64,000 bases of DNA from Aeromicrobium panaciterrae (lineage in GTDB: Bacteria > Actinomycetota > Actinomycetes > Propionibacteriales > Nocardioidaceae): NCBI RefSeq assembly GCF_031457275.1, contig NZ_JAVDWH010000001.1:1612001-1676000 (forward strand). The letters run 5' to 3'. The notes beneath the pieces were generated by a model. That model did no database searches. It saw only the letters and a program-made list of their open reading frames with translations, and was not told where the DNA came from. Shown piece by piece: positions 25,742 to 34,812 of this stretch. Positions within the stretch are counted from its first letter, which is position 1; each line of letters begins with the position of its first letter. A program made the position numbers and the translations under genes.

Positions 25742-26404
25742 GTGAGCACGTCCCTGGTCGTTGCCGTCGACGGTCCGTCTGGTTCGGGCAAGTCGAGCAC
25801 GGCGCGCGGAGTTGCCGATCGGCTCGGCCTCGCATACCTCGACACGGGTGCGATGTATCGCGCGATGACCTGGGCGCTCCTCCGGGCTGGCACTGATCTC
25901 AGCGATCCGGATGCGATTGCAGCTGCGGCCAGGGGCATACATCTCGAATCGGGAGTCGATCCGCTCGATCCCACGATCTATGCCGATGGTGTTGACGTGG
26001 CCGAGGCAATCCGCGGCGAGAACGTCACCGCCGCCGTGAGTTATGTCGCGGCTGTGCCATCCGTACGCGAGCAGCTCGTGGCCATGCAGCGTCAGTCGAT
26101 TGCCGACAACGGCGATCGCATTGTCGTCGAGGGGCGCGACATCGGTTCGACAGTTGCTCCGGACGCGGACTTCAAGATCTACCTGGTTGCCGATCCTGCA
26201 GCACGGGCCGCTCGTCGGGCTGCCGAAGACGGATCCGCGGACGCCCTCGCCACCGAGCAGGCGCTCGCGAAGCGCGATGAAATCGACTCGAACCGTGCTG
26301 CTTCTCCCTTGGCGATGGCCGATGATGCCGTGCTGGTCGACAGCACGTACATGACTCTCGAAGAAGTGATCGCGACCATCGTAGACATGGTGGAGCAGCC
26401 GTGA
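25742..26404 (+). CDS. cmk: Cytidylate kinase
   Basis: Cmk phosphorylates CMP and dCMP. The protein is 220 residues. The P-loop DGPSGSGKSSTARGVA is near residue 9, LDTGAMYRAMTWALL follows, and EGRDIGSTVAPDADFKIYL is the conserved CMP-binding/linker region. A good ribosome site (GAGGAG at 25730) lies 7 bases before GTG 25742. The stop overlaps the acyltransferase GTG. Confidence 0.94.
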   Translation: MSTSLVVAVDGPSGSGKSSTARGVADRLGLAYLDTGAMYRAMTWALLRAGTDLSDPDAIAAAARGIHLESGVDPLDPTIYADGVDVAEAIRGENVTAAVSYVAAVPSVREQLVAMQRQSIADNGDRIVVEGRDIGSTVAPDADFKIYLVADPAARAARRAAEDGSADALATEQALAKRDEIDSNRAASPLAMADDAVLVDSTYMTLEEVIATIVDMVEQP

Positions 26405-27102
26405 GCCTCATCGACGCACCGCCTCGCGGGTTGCCCGAGGGCGGCCTCAAGTTCATGCGCAGCATCGCGGAGCCCTATTTCAACCGGCGTTGGGACATCC
26501 ACGAGCGCGGCCACGGCAACGTGCCCGAAGACGGCCCTGTCATCCTGGCCAGCAACCACATCGGCTGGCTCGATGGGCCACTGATGTTCGTGAAGTCTCC
26601 GCGTCCGGCCCACGCGCTGGTCAAGGAAGAAGAGTTCGTCGGCAAGACCGGTGCTCTGCTGAAGTTTCTCGGCCAGATCAAGGTCAGCCGTACGCGTACA
26701 GACAGCGGCGCTCTGCGCCGTGCAGCACAGGCTCTCTCGGTCAGCCAGACGGTCCTGATCTATCCCGAGGGCAAGCGCGGAGGTGGCGACTTCGAGAACT
26801 TCAAGGGTGGTGTCACCTGGCTGGCTCTCGTCAGCGGTGCGCCGATCGTCCCGGTCGCCATCTTCGGCACCCGCCAGGCGGGGGAGCCTTCTGAGACCAA
26901 AGCGCCCAAGGGCGCGCGCCTGGACATCGTGTATGGCAAGCCGCTGCAATTCCCGATGCAGGTTTGGCCACGAGATCGTGAGATACTGGAAGACGCGGGC
27001 GAGCAGATTCACGAGCACCTGCGATCCCATGTCACTTGGTCACAGAACGTGCTGAAACGCGAGCTGCCCGGCCCCTTGCCGAGAGGCTCATCCGATGGCT
27101 GA
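26401..27102 (+). CDS. 1-acyl-glycerol-3-phosphate acyltransferase (PlsC family)
   Basis: The protein is 233 residues. The acyltransferase motif I (H-x4-D) is in [13 protein letters not shown], motif III in [12 protein letters not shown], and motif IV-like VPVAIFGT follows. It would acylate lysophosphatidate or a related lipid acceptor at the membrane; no strong transmembrane helix is visible. Coupling between cmk and der is common in this phylum. Confidence 0.88.
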   Translation: MSLIDAPPRGLPEGGLKFMRSIAEPYFNRRWDIHERGHGNVPEDGPVILASNHIGWLDGPLMFVKSPRPAHALVKEEEFVGKTGALLKFLGQIKVSRTRTDSGALRRAAQALSVSQTVLIYPEGKRGGGDFENFKGGVTWLALVSGAPIVPVAIFGTRQAGEPSETKAPKGARLDIVYGKPLQFPMQVWPRDREILEDAGEQIHEHLRSHVTWSQNVLKRELPGPLPRGSSDG

Positions 27103-28420
27103 GGCCGTACCTGTCCTGGCTGTGATCGGTCGACCCAACGTAGGAAAATCCACGCTCGTCAACCGCATCATCGGCCGGCGCGAAGCAGTCGTTGAGGACG
27201 TCCCCGGAGTTACCCGCGACCGCGTCTACTACGACGCCGTATGGAACGGTCGCGCGTTCACCGTCGTCGACACTGGCGGCTGGGATCCCGACGCTCGTGG
27301 ACTCGCCGAACGCATCGCTGCTCAGGCTGAGATCGCGATCCAGGTCGCAGACGCTGTGCTGTTTGTCGTTGACGCGACCGTTGGCATCACGGATGTCGAC
27401 GAGAAGGTCGTCAAGATTCTTCGAGCCGCCAAGAAGCCCGTCGTACTGGCAGCCAACAAGGTTGATGACCAGCGCGCCGAAGCCGAAGCTGCCGGACTGT
27501 GGAATCTCGGTCTTGGCGAGCCGTACCCCGTCTCCGCCCTGCATGGGCGCGGTTCCGGAGACATGCTCGACGCAATCCTCGAGGCGCTGCCGGAGACACC
27601 CCCAGAAGACTTCGACGCTCCCGAGGGTCCGCGTCGTGTCGCGATCGTCGGCAAGCCCAACGTCGGCAAGTCCAGCCTACTCAACCGCCTGGCGGGCGAA
27701 GAACGCGTTGTCGTCGACGATGCCTCCGGTACGACCGTCGACCCGGTCGATGAGCTTGTCGTCCTGGGCGATCGCACGTGGAACTTCATCGACACGGCAG
27801 GCATCCGTCGTCGCGTTCGTGACGCGTCGGGCCACGAGTACTACGCCAGCCTCCGTACGAGCTCGGCCATCGATCGGGCCGAAGTTGCCGTCGTCATCAT
27901 CGATGCCAGCCAGCCGATCACCGAGCAGGACACCCGCATCATCAGCTCCGTCGCCGATGCTGGCCGCGCGCTGATCATCGCGTTCAACAAATGGGACCTC
28001 GTTGACGAAGAGCGCCGCTACTACCTCGAGCGCGAGATGGAGCGCGAGTTCGTACAGGTTCCCTGGGCGCCCACGATCAACATCACGGCTCGCACGGGTT
28101 GGCACATTGATCGCCTCGTACGCGCTCTCGACGCCGCACTGGAGGGTTGGGAGACGCGCGTAACCACCGGCGCTCTCAACGCCTTCCTGGGTCGTCTCGT
28201 CGCCGAGCACCCGCACCCCGTACGCGGTGGCAAGCAGTCCAAGATCATGTTCGGTACCCAGGCCACCACGTCGCCGCCGACGTTCATCCTGTTCACGTCA
28301 GGCAAGCTCGAGGCGTCCTACATGCGCTATATCGAGCGCCGCCTGCGTGAGACGTTCGGCTTCGTCGGTACGCCGATCCACCTGCAGCAGCGTCCGCGCA
28401 AGAAGCGCGAACGCCGCTGA
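27095..28420 (+). CDS. der: GTPase Der (EngA), ribosome assembly
   Basis: This is a double Era-like GTPase needed for 50S maturation, 441 residues. The first G domain shows [22 protein letters not shown] and NKVD. The second shows [22 protein letters not shown] and NKWD. A KH-like C-terminal domain ends in the basic RPRKKRERR tail. Start overlaps the acyltransferase by 8 bases. It is the last gene before tRNA-Pro and the island. Confidence 0.95.
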   Translation: MAEAVPVLAVIGRPNVGKSTLVNRIIGRREAVVEDVPGVTRDRVYYDAVWNGRAFTVVDTGGWDPDARGLAERIAAQAEIAIQVADAVLFVVDATVGITDVDEKVVKILRAAKKPVVLAANKVDDQRAEAEAAGLWNLGLGEPYPVSALHGRGSGDMLDAILEALPETPPEDFDAPEGPRRVAIVGKPNVGKSSLLNRLAGEERVVVDDASGTTVDPVDELVVLGDRTWNFIDTAGIRRRVRDASGHEYYASLRTSSAIDRAEVAVVIIDASQPITEQDTRIISSVADAGRALIIAFNKWDLVDEERRYYLEREMEREFVQVPWAPTINITARTGWHIDRLVRALDAALEGWETRVTTGALNAFLGRLVAEHPHPVRGGKQSKIMFGTQATTSPPTFILFTSGKLEASYMRYIERRLRETFGFVGTPIHLQQRPRKKRERR

Positions 28421-28475
28421 TCGACCGCTGGCGGAACGGTGACCGTGCTGCGGTAAAGTTCCTCTTCGGTACAAA

Positions 28476-28549
28476 CGGGCTGTAGCGCAGCTTGGTAGCG
28501 CACCTGACTGGGGGTCAGGGGGTCGCAGGTTCAAATCCTGTCAGCCCGA
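28476..28549 (+). tRNA. tRNA-Pro (anticodon GGG), probable island attachment site
   Basis: This is a 74-nt cloverleaf. The acceptor arms are CGGGCTG (28476-28482) and CAGCCCG (28542-28548) with discriminator A. The D arm is around GCGC-agcttggta-GCGC. The anticodon arm is CCTGA-CTGGGGG-TCAGG, with anticodon GGG. The T arm contains GGTTCAAATCC. CCA is not encoded. Island genes start directly downstream, and tRNA 3' ends are classic targets of tyrosine integrases. No second copy of its 3' end is seen in the window. Confidence 0.95.
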
Positions 28550-28556
28550 CAGAAAA

Positions 28557-28602
28557 GGCTGGGATTCCGGGTAAAAATGGAGTCCCAGCCTTCGTCGTTT
28601 TG
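28557..28602 (+). terminator. Terminator after tRNA-Pro
   Basis: GGCTGGGA (28557-28564) pairs with TCCCAGCC (28583-28590), followed by TTCGTCGTTTTG. It lies 8 bases after the tRNA and should end its transcript. The loop is 18 bases, so it is weaker than the rRNA terminator. Confidence 0.6.
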
Positions 28603-28765
28603 ACCCGCACCCGGCTTTCCAACGGGTTTGCAACAGTTTTCGAACGGGATTCGGCGTATCTGAGGAGTACCGACGCATGTAATGACGTTCGCCCGTTCTT
28701 GCGGAGCTTTGTCGGCGGCTTCTGAAAGGTTCACTTTGTGTTGGGCATTTGGAGTACCTATTGCA

Positions 28766-29602
28766 CTAGCGTCGTCTGGTGCGTTCCAAGAGCTTTACGA
28801 CCTCGTCGAGGCAGTTGCGAACGAACACGGTTAGGGGGTTCTCGGGAGTCAACCGCTTTGCGAGCCCAGGGCTCACGAAGTAGTAGAAGCGTATGAAGCC
28901 GCGACCGATCGGGGAGTAGGCCAAATGGTCATCTCGGAATCGGCGAAGTGTCATCACGGGTGGTGCATCGTAGGAGCCGTAAACGGCGGTGGCGATGTAG
29001 CACCCGCCTTGCTTTGCTTGAACTTTTGGTTGCTGCTGCCCACCCAGTTGGCGGAGGATATCGTCACGCACTTGGTTGGAGTGAGCCATCGCTCTTCCTG
29101 TGGAGTCCTTGTAGGACTGCTCCACGTACTGAAAGTCTTGGCTTCCGAGCTTCAGTTGGAGTGCTTCCAAACGCCATGTCGCGACTTCAGAACCTAATGC
29201 TTCTGCACGACGGTACTGAGAAATCGCGTGGCCTAGATGATTTACGAATCCAGATGCGCGGTAGTCGGGACTCTTCCCGGTCCGGCGCTCGATGAACCCT
29301 TTGAACTCTGTTTCGGCGCCCATAAAGACAATGGCGGAGGGATCGGACCTCGGGTTACGAACTAGGTGAGGTGAATACTTGCCGTGCTCATCGAGATGTC
29401 CTTTCGCGGCCATGGCAACTTCACATACAGGCGAGATCCCGTTTGCTGGATTGTAGGTCTCTGACAAACCTGACACCTCAAGTTGCTCGGCGCCAGCCGC
29501 AACCAGTAACGACTTAAGGCCTTCTTCGTATCGGCCATTTTCCATGTGGTTGAAGCCGATCTCAAACAGATTGTCAGAGAAGTGCCGGTCGTGTTTTGTC
29601 AT
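28766..29602 (-). CDS. CFI-box C-terminal domain protein
   Basis: The protein is 278 residues. The last 85 residues match the CFI-box C-terminal domain: GCYIATAVYGSYDAPPVMTL, then LRRFRDDHLAYSPIGRGFIR and FYYFVSPGLAKRL. This domain is recurrent but poorly understood and often sits at the end of unrelated N-termini. The N-terminal 190 residues are helical; FEIGFNHMENGRYEEGLKSL reads like a TPR hairpin. It lies between tRNA-Pro and the integrase, so it is probably the outermost gene on this side of the element. No catalytic site can be assigned. Confidence 0.75.
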   Translation of the reverse strand: MTKHDRHFSDNLFEIGFNHMENGRYEEGLKSLLVAAGAEQLEVSGLSETYNPANGISPVCEVAMAAKGHLDEHGKYSPHLVRNPRSDPSAIVFMGAETEFKGFIERRTGKSPDYRASGFVNHLGHAISQYRRAEALGSEVATWRLEALQLKLGSQDFQYVEQSYKDSTGRAMAHSNQVRDDILRQLGGQQQPKVQAKQGGCYIATAVYGSYDAPPVMTLRRFRDDHLAYSPIGRGFIRFYYFVSPGLAKRLTPENPLTVFVRNCLDEVVKLLERTRRR

Positions 29603-29738
29603 CTGGGTGCCCGCCTGCTTCCACGCCTGAGTGTCTTCTCAGGTCGAACTTCACAGGATCGTATCCAGTTCCTGATGCAAGTAGTGCAAGATCGGCGACC
29701 GACCCAGTCGTCCAGGTCGGGGCGTTCTTCTCGTTCCA

Positions 29739-30921
29739 TCAAGGTGCGTCGTCGCTTCGGAACTGTTCCAGCGTCTCCCTGAAGTCCGGCGCCGGTGGAC
29801 GCTGGATGTAGTGGTCCTTGGTGACCTTGTCGCTGGTATGACCCAGCTGCTCAGCCGAACCCTCAGATCCATGCTCGCGTGCGATGAGTGTTGCCACCGT
29901 CCTGCGGAAGTCGTGAGGAGTGACTTCCCCGAAGACCGTGCCTTCCCTGATCTTGCGCCAGGTGCGGCGCACATTGTTGGGAGACACCCACGTCCCGCTG
30001 CCAGTGGCGAAGACTGCGTTGTGCGGGTTGGGTTCACTGCGAGCCTTCATCCTGGTCAGCGTCTCGACAGCGAAGAGCGGCAGGTAAAACCGTCCTGATT
30101 CCGGCTGGGGTCTTGGTGGTCGAACGCGTGATGCCCATGCCGGAGCGCTTGCCCTCCAACACTGAACCGTTGATCGTGAGGGTCGGCCTCTCGCTCTCGA
30201 GGTCGATGTCGCTCCACCGCACAGCCAGAGCTTCGCCGATACGACATCCGGTGGCGAGCATGATGTCGACCAGGTCGCCCATCAGAACCGACACAGGACC
30301 TGGTCGCTTCCTGCGGTCATAGAGGAAAACGGCGTGACGGAGTGCCTTCAAGGTGTCGGAGTCGATGGCTCGGACCTCCTTCTTCTCCTTAGCCATCGTG
30401 GTCGAGTCCACCATCGGGTTGATGTTGACGGCCTCCAGCTGCACCGCCATGGGGAACATCAGCGACAGGACGGTCTTTGAGTGGCGGAACACCGACGGCT
30501 TGCCAAGCTCGCGCAACTCACGCAGGAACCTGTCGATCGTCCTCGGCCTGATCTCCCGCAGCCGCAGCTGACCGAGGGAGGGCTGGATGTGCCTCGCGTA
30601 CATCGCCTCGTAGTCACTGATGGTCTGCTCCGTGCGCCGGCCGTCCGCCCTGGCCTCCTCGAACCAGCGGGTTGCGAGCTGGTCGAGGGTCGAGGCCGAC
30701 GTGATCTGGTCCTCCTTGTGCCCACGATGGTCGAGGTCGCCATCCCTGAGTTTGAGCGTCAGCGCCAAGACAGCGGCGCTCTTCGACGGACCCCTGGCCT
30801 CGCTGTTGCGGTAGGCCCCAGCGTGGGTCCGATACGCAGCCCTCGCCACGTACCGGCCGTCAGGAAGTGCCCTGGTGCTGATCGTTCCCCAGGCTCCCGG
30901 TTTTAGCCTGTCACGCGGCAC
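29739..30921 (-). pseudogene. Tyrosine integrase split by a +1 frameshift
   Basis: The 5' part (30921 down to about 30085) encodes the arm- and core-binding domains (TISDYEAMYARHIQPSLGQL) and the first catalytic Arg (ATGCRIGEALAVRW). The 3' part (about 30095 down to 29739) is in another frame and carries HDFRRTVATLIAREHG and LGHTSDKVTKDHYIQ, i.e. the His-x-x-Arg, final His and Tyr. Total length is 1183 bases, one more than a multiple of three. The break lies near the minus-strand sequence GGTTTTACCTGCCGCTC; one extra T or C there explains it. As written no complete integrase is made. A homopolymer sequencing error or natural decay are both possible. Confidence 0.85.
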
Positions 30922-31159
30922 GACTCGACCCCGCGATCTGCTGGTCGATCCAAGCGTCGACGTCTGCGCGACGGTAGCGAAGGAAGCGACCGAGGCGGTA
31001 AGCCGGCGGGCCCTGGTCCTCAGGACGCTCGTTGGTACGCCAGTCGTGCAAGGTGCGCTTGGGGATCTGAAGGTAGGTGGACACGTCGTCGATCGTCATG
31101 AGTTGCTCCGTCTCGTCGACGGGCGTGATGGTCAGCTGTGTTGCCTGATCAGTAGTCAT
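30911..31159 (-). CDS. Excisionase-like helix-turn-helix protein (AlpA/MerR type)
   Basis: The protein is 82 residues. LMTIDDVSTYLQIPKRTLHD is the winged helix-turn-helix start, and PAYRLGRFLRYRRADVDAWI is the typical end of the excisionase fold. Xis proteins of this class bend attachment-site DNA and steer the integrase towards excision. ATG 31159 was chosen over the longer frame because the domain begins about 20 residues later. It overlaps the integrase start by 11 bases, the usual xis-int layout. Confidence 0.85.
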   Translation of the reverse strand: MTTDQATQLTITPVDETEQLMTIDDVSTYLQIPKRTLHDWRTNERPEDQGPPAYRLGRFLRYRRADVDAWIDQQIAGSSRAA

Positions 31160-31239
31160 ACCCCCTCTATGCGTTGAGCGACCGAACCAGGCGTGACTTA
31201 ACCGCCTCACTCCGTGTTTCCCATTCATGGCAGAAGGCA

Positions 31240-31965
31240 TCAGGTGTGCCAGTCCACTGCCCCCGTGACTGCAGCGGCGAGCCTGCGAATTGTCCCGGCT
31301 AGCCCAGGCGACAGGTCGGGAAGGTTGGCGACTTGATCCTCCACGAGCTGTCGAATCTCGGACCACGTGATCCACGCAAGAGTGTCCTCGAGGTCGTGAA
31401 GCAGTCCGCTCGCGTCGAATTCAATCAAACCTGTTTCCGCAAGTACCTCGTCAATGGTGAGTGAAATGGCTTGGACCAGATCGATGCGTCCGAGGTTGTC
31501 GACGAGGACGGGCGGGGGTGCGCTGAGGACGAGAAATAGAAGCGGAGTGCGGCCATCCGATTGTTGGTGCAGCGCCACGAGCTCGCGCGCCAGCTGCTTT
31601 GTCTGAAACGAAGACCTCCGGATCCTCTTGGCTTCGATCAGCACGAGCGTTGATGGCGTCGCCAAGCATCCATCAGGCTGCACCTTGATGGACTTAGGCC
31701 CTACGAGCACTTCGTCGGGGAGAAGGGTGAACTGAGCGTCCTCAATCTCCGAGACAATTGCCGCACGTGCATGGTTCGCGCCGTGGCCCCGCCGGAAGAC
31801 TTCACCTAAGAACAGGTCTCGTGGCAGGTAGTCGAGCGGCATGAACACCTCAGCAGTCAGTACGTCTTCAATGCCTCGTCCGCCCTGTCGGTATTTCGCG
31901 GCTTTCTGCCACGAGATCTCCTCTAGGAGTCGACCGATCACTGATTCGTTGGCTTGGTCATCCAT
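31240..31965 (-). CDS. PD-(D/E)XK nuclease-like protein
   Basis: The protein is 241 residues. The core QPDGCLATPSTLVLIEAKRI gives Asp98, Glu111 and Lys113 as a textbook PD-(D/E)XK metal site. An upstream Glu near residue 33 (GIEDVLTAEVF) could complete it. The rest has no family I recognise. ATG 31965 is used; the longer frame runs past the divergent neighbour's promoter. It may be in one transcript with xis and int, 80 bases downstream. Likely a DNA-cutting or repair-related enzyme; the target is unknown. Confidence 0.7.
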   Translation of the reverse strand: MDDQANESVIGRLLEEISWQKAAKYRQGGRGIEDVLTAEVFMPLDYLPRDLFLGEVFRRGHGANHARAAIVSEIEDAQFTLLPDEVLVGPKSIKVQPDGCLATPSTLVLIEAKRIRRSSFQTKQLARELVALHQQSDGRTPLLFLVLSAPPPVLVDNLGRIDLVQAISLTIDEVLAETGLIEFDASGLLHDLEDTLAWITWSEIRQLVEDQVANLPDLSPGLAGTIRRLAAAVTGAVDWHT

Positions 31966-32028
31966 GACACGAGTGTGACGCTTCGTGCTGACATCGGCGC
32001 GCGATGGCAATCAGCGAGGATGTCAGGT

Positions 32029-32667
32029 ATGGCAGTCGAGAGCATTGGCGTAGACGGTGTCCTTTTCGAAGATGCATGGGCCCAATTTGCGGCTGAATGC
32101 GAAGCGACGGTTGCGCCCGAAGCGACCTATCAGGCCTGGCTGGCACACTTCGCCATCCAGAAGCTCGGACTGTTACGAGTGGTGCGGGAGGTGGATTTCG
32201 GTGCTCGGTATCTCGGTGCCGAGGCGGCCACGCACTTCCCTGGCAACAACTTGATGGTCGATCTGTTGATTCTCAGGGAGCCGGCCTTCCCTCGTGACCT
32301 TGTGGTCGACTTGCCGCGCCGATCGTGGCTCGGGCCGAGAAAGCCGATCGACGAGCTCCCGAACCCACGGTCAGGACTTGAGCGGCTGCGAGACTTCTCG
32401 GTCATCACCGAGCTGAAGGTCTCCGCGACTCAGGGAGGAGGTCTTGATCAAGGCGAGGTGTTGCGAGACTTCCGAAAGTTGTCGGCCATTCTGTCCACGG
32501 CATCCAGGCACTATCAGGATGCGCCGCTGCCGGATGCATTCGTTGGGGTCTTCGACAACCACCCCACGAGACGCTTCGACTTTGAGTTACTGAAGCACCG
32601 AATTGCCGAGGCTGACATCAGGCCGGATGTGCATTTGCTGGCTTTTCCAGTTCCCGCTGTCACATAG
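32029..32667 (+). CDS. Possible PD-(D/E)XK-fold protein, divergent from the previous gene
   Basis: The protein is 212 residues of unknown family. MVDLLILREP followed much later by FSVITELKVSA (Asp78, Glu128, Lys130) resembles the Asp and Glu-x-Lys of PD-(D/E)XK nucleases, and FRKLSAI helices follow as in such folds. GCGAGGA lies 8 bases before ATG 32029. It is transcribed away from the other nuclease-like gene, with about 60 bases between starts, so they probably share a promoter region. Confidence 0.6.
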   Translation: MAVESIGVDGVLFEDAWAQFAAECEATVAPEATYQAWLAHFAIQKLGLLRVVREVDFGARYLGAEAATHFPGNNLMVDLLILREPAFPRDLVVDLPRRSWLGPRKPIDELPNPRSGLERLRDFSVITELKVSATQGGGLDQGEVLRDFRKLSAILSTASRHYQDAPLPDAFVGVFDNHPTRRFDFELLKHRIAEADIRPDVHLLAFPVPAVT

Positions 32668-32761
32668 TCGTACTGGACCCGAGGGGTTCGTCGTCTTCCG
32701 CGTCCTTCAGGAAGGCCTGAACCCGGCGGCTGGGATGAATTTGGCCCAAATTGGGCGAATC

Positions 32762-33220
32762 TGTCCCGCAGCGAACACCCTCGAAAACACCCCTCTGCGG
32801 GACACATCCGTTTTCAGCCCCTGCAATTGCAGGCAATTATTTTCGTGTCCCGAACGTGCGGGACACTCTGCGGGACACCTAAAAGACCGTCATTGCAGAC
32901 CAAATCGACCAAAAGGGGCGTGTCCCGCAGGAAATACCCCTATGCCCTTACTGCAAGAAGTGGGTATGTATTAGGGGATCGAGCTCAACTGCGAAACAGC
33001 ACACTGCTGCTGTAACACGCGACCTATACATATATCTCACGGGACAGGTCAGAAAAGTAGTAGTAAAGGGCCCTTTTCCCTGCCATTGCAATGGCTGATG
33101 TGTCCCGCAGACTGTCCCGCACTGTCCCGCAGAAGGCGGTTTTGTCCCGCAGCATCACCTATCCGAGGACCGCATTTGGACGTTTTCCCTGAAACCGCAG
33201 GCAAATGACCCGCGGGACAG
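32762..33220. repeat. Array of TGTCCCGCA motifs in both orientations
   Basis: The motif TGTCCCGCA(G) or its complement (C)TGCGGGACA occurs at 32762, 32795 (complement), 32857 (complement), 32868 (complement), 32921, 33101, 33113, 33123 and 33143. Partial copies lie at 32845, 33038 and 33212. CTGCGGGACAC (32868) and GTGTCCCGCAG (32920) form a long-range inverted pair. The four copies at 33101-33152 are direct repeats at 10-20 base spacing. Two other palindromes, CTGCAATTGCAG (32821) and CCATTGCAATGG (33083), sit inside. The stretch 32668-33770 has no gene I can support. It could be iterons, a regulator array or part of a transfer origin. Confidence 0.75.
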
Positions 33221-33431
33221 ATTTGAGAACCTGGTTCCCCGGCTGAATTGGTCTCTGAACGCATAGGGCACATAACGACCAATCGTGAGCATCCGCTCGC
33301 GGAGAAACGAGCTCAAGCAATCACGGCTACGCTCCAGGCTCCAGGAACGCGGATCTCGCCCAACCGGTCTGAACATCAAACAGCCCAAGAAGTGCAACGC
33401 GCTTCGATGGGCGTTGACAACTAATCTGAAA

Positions 33432-33563
33432 TCAACCGATGAGGGCAAGGACTCCAAATTCGGAACCGCAGGCGAAGTCGCCATAAGACTCACCCCGGTC
33501 GAAACCGGGAACAATTCAACCGATGAGGGCGAGAAGGCCAAATTCGGAAACGCAGTTGATTTC
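33432..33563. repeat. Two imperfect 48-bp direct repeats
   Basis: TCAACCGATGAGGGC starts a 48-base unit at 33432 and another at 33516 (84 bases apart). Both continue with CCAAATTCGGAA and CGCAG. An open frame crosses them on each strand but neither has a convincing start or family match, so they are given as a repeat only. They may be remnants of a duplicated segment. Confidence 0.55.
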
Positions 33564-33770
33564 TCAACACAAGAAGGTCGTCTGGTGCAATCCAAACTTG
33601 TCGGGGGCCAGACCCCGTTTGAAAATTCAAGAAAGTTCCGCTGCTGCCTGCTGCGCTTGGACTTGCCCAGCTGTCGGCGAACAGGGAACTGATCACGAGC
33701 AGAGCGTCCTTAGCCTCGGATTCTGTGCGGCTTGCACGTGGGTCCCATTGACGCGTGGGAGAGTACTGAT

Positions 33771-34688
33771 GTGACGAGCGAGCAGCCGAGCCTCTTCGAC
33801 GGAGACGAGTCGTCCGCGAATGAACTGAAAGCAGCAGCGGAGCTTTGGGCATTGACGCAACTGCCGGGAATCGGAAACGCTCGCGCTCTTCGCCTTTCCA
33901 GCGGCTTCGCGTCTTGGGATGAACTCGTTGACGCGTCCCCAGCGGCTCGTAGGCAGGTGGCTGGCGCCGAGATCGATTACGTTCCGGCCATGCCTGTCCC
34001 GCGCGTTCCCGAAGGCGTTCAGCTCTGCGGCTATTTCGATGACGACTACCCGGATGCGCTCAGGGCGATAAAGAATCCACCGGTGGCACTCTGGGTCCGG
34101 GGAGAAATCGCTCGATCGACCCCATCAGTCGCCGTAGTTGGCGCACGTGAGGCCAGTGACTGGGCGATCCAAATGGCTGGGTCCATTGCCGCAGATGCGT
34201 CCGAACTCGGTGTCGCGGTGGTATCCGGCCTTGCATTTGGAATCGACATTGCAGCTCACCGGTCAGCGTTGACATCTGGTGGCCGAACGATCGCTGTGCT
34301 TGGGAGCGGAGTCGACGTTCCGACACCTCGTGAGCACCTGGCCGATGCTGAGCGCATTCTCGAAACCGGGGGAGCGTTGATTTCGGAAGTTCCCCTTGGC
34401 AGTGCGCCGAACCCGAGAACGCTTGTGGCTCGCAACCGAATTCAGAGCGGCTTGTCGTTCGCGACGATCGTTGTCGAGTGCGGGCTGAAATCTGGCACTA
34501 TGCAGACCGCAAAGTTTGCCGTCGAGCAGGGGCGCCGACTATGCGTGCCATCGCCCGAAGCGCACGATGAATCCGAGATGAACGCCGGAAGCCGAAGCTT
34601 GCTAGACATCGGGGTGGGCAATGTCGCTGCTGAACGACTCCGATCCCGTGAGGATCTCCATGAACTCCTTCGATCCGCGGCTTCCTGA
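33771..34688 (+). CDS. DprA/Smf-like protein (SLOG superfamily)
   Basis: The protein is 305 residues. An N-terminal helix-hairpin-helix (LTQLPGIGNARALRLSSGF) precedes the DprA Rossmann-like domain: SVAVVGAREASDWAIQMAGS, VVSGLAFGIDIAAHRSAL, and FATIVVECGLKSGTMQTAKF near the end. DprA loads RecA on single-stranded DNA during transformation, while island copies of the SLOG fold are often linked to nucleotide ligands in conflict systems. The usual C-terminal winged helix is short or missing. GTG 33771 follows GGGAGAG. The next gene is a ComF-like phosphoribosyltransferase, which is the striking feature. Confidence 0.85.
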   Translation: MTSEQPSLFDGDESSANELKAAAELWALTQLPGIGNARALRLSSGFASWDELVDASPAARRQVAGAEIDYVPAMPVPRVPEGVQLCGYFDDDYPDALRAIKNPPVALWVRGEIARSTPSVAVVGAREASDWAIQMAGSIAADASELGVAVVSGLAFGIDIAAHRSALTSGGRTIAVLGSGVDVPTPREHLADAERILETGGALISEVPLGSAPNPRTLVARNRIQSGLSFATIVVECGLKSGTMQTAKFAVEQGRRLCVPSPEAHDESEMNAGSRSLLDIGVGNVAAERLRSREDLHELLRSAAS

Positions 34689-34812
34689 CAAGACGCCCAT
34701 GCTCTCGCAGTGGATGACGTGAGCCAGCCCTAACGAAACTGGGATTTGGACACCGCAATTGAGGGATAGTCGACGGATCGCATCCCTGACGCGGAGAGAG
34801 GGAAGGAGGGGC

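Noticed and set aside
28492-28725. 77-codon frame starting inside tRNA-Pro
   Set aside because: It overlaps the tRNA and its terminator and has no ribosome site.
32762-33220. CRISPR array
   Set aside because: The repeated unit is only 9-10 bases, appears in both orientations and has no regular spacers; no cas genes are present.
33155-33595. Minus-strand 146-codon frame across the 48-bp repeats, and the plus-strand 135-codon frame
   Set aside because: Neither has a convincing start or family; their residue patterns come from the repeats and the TGTCCCGCA array.
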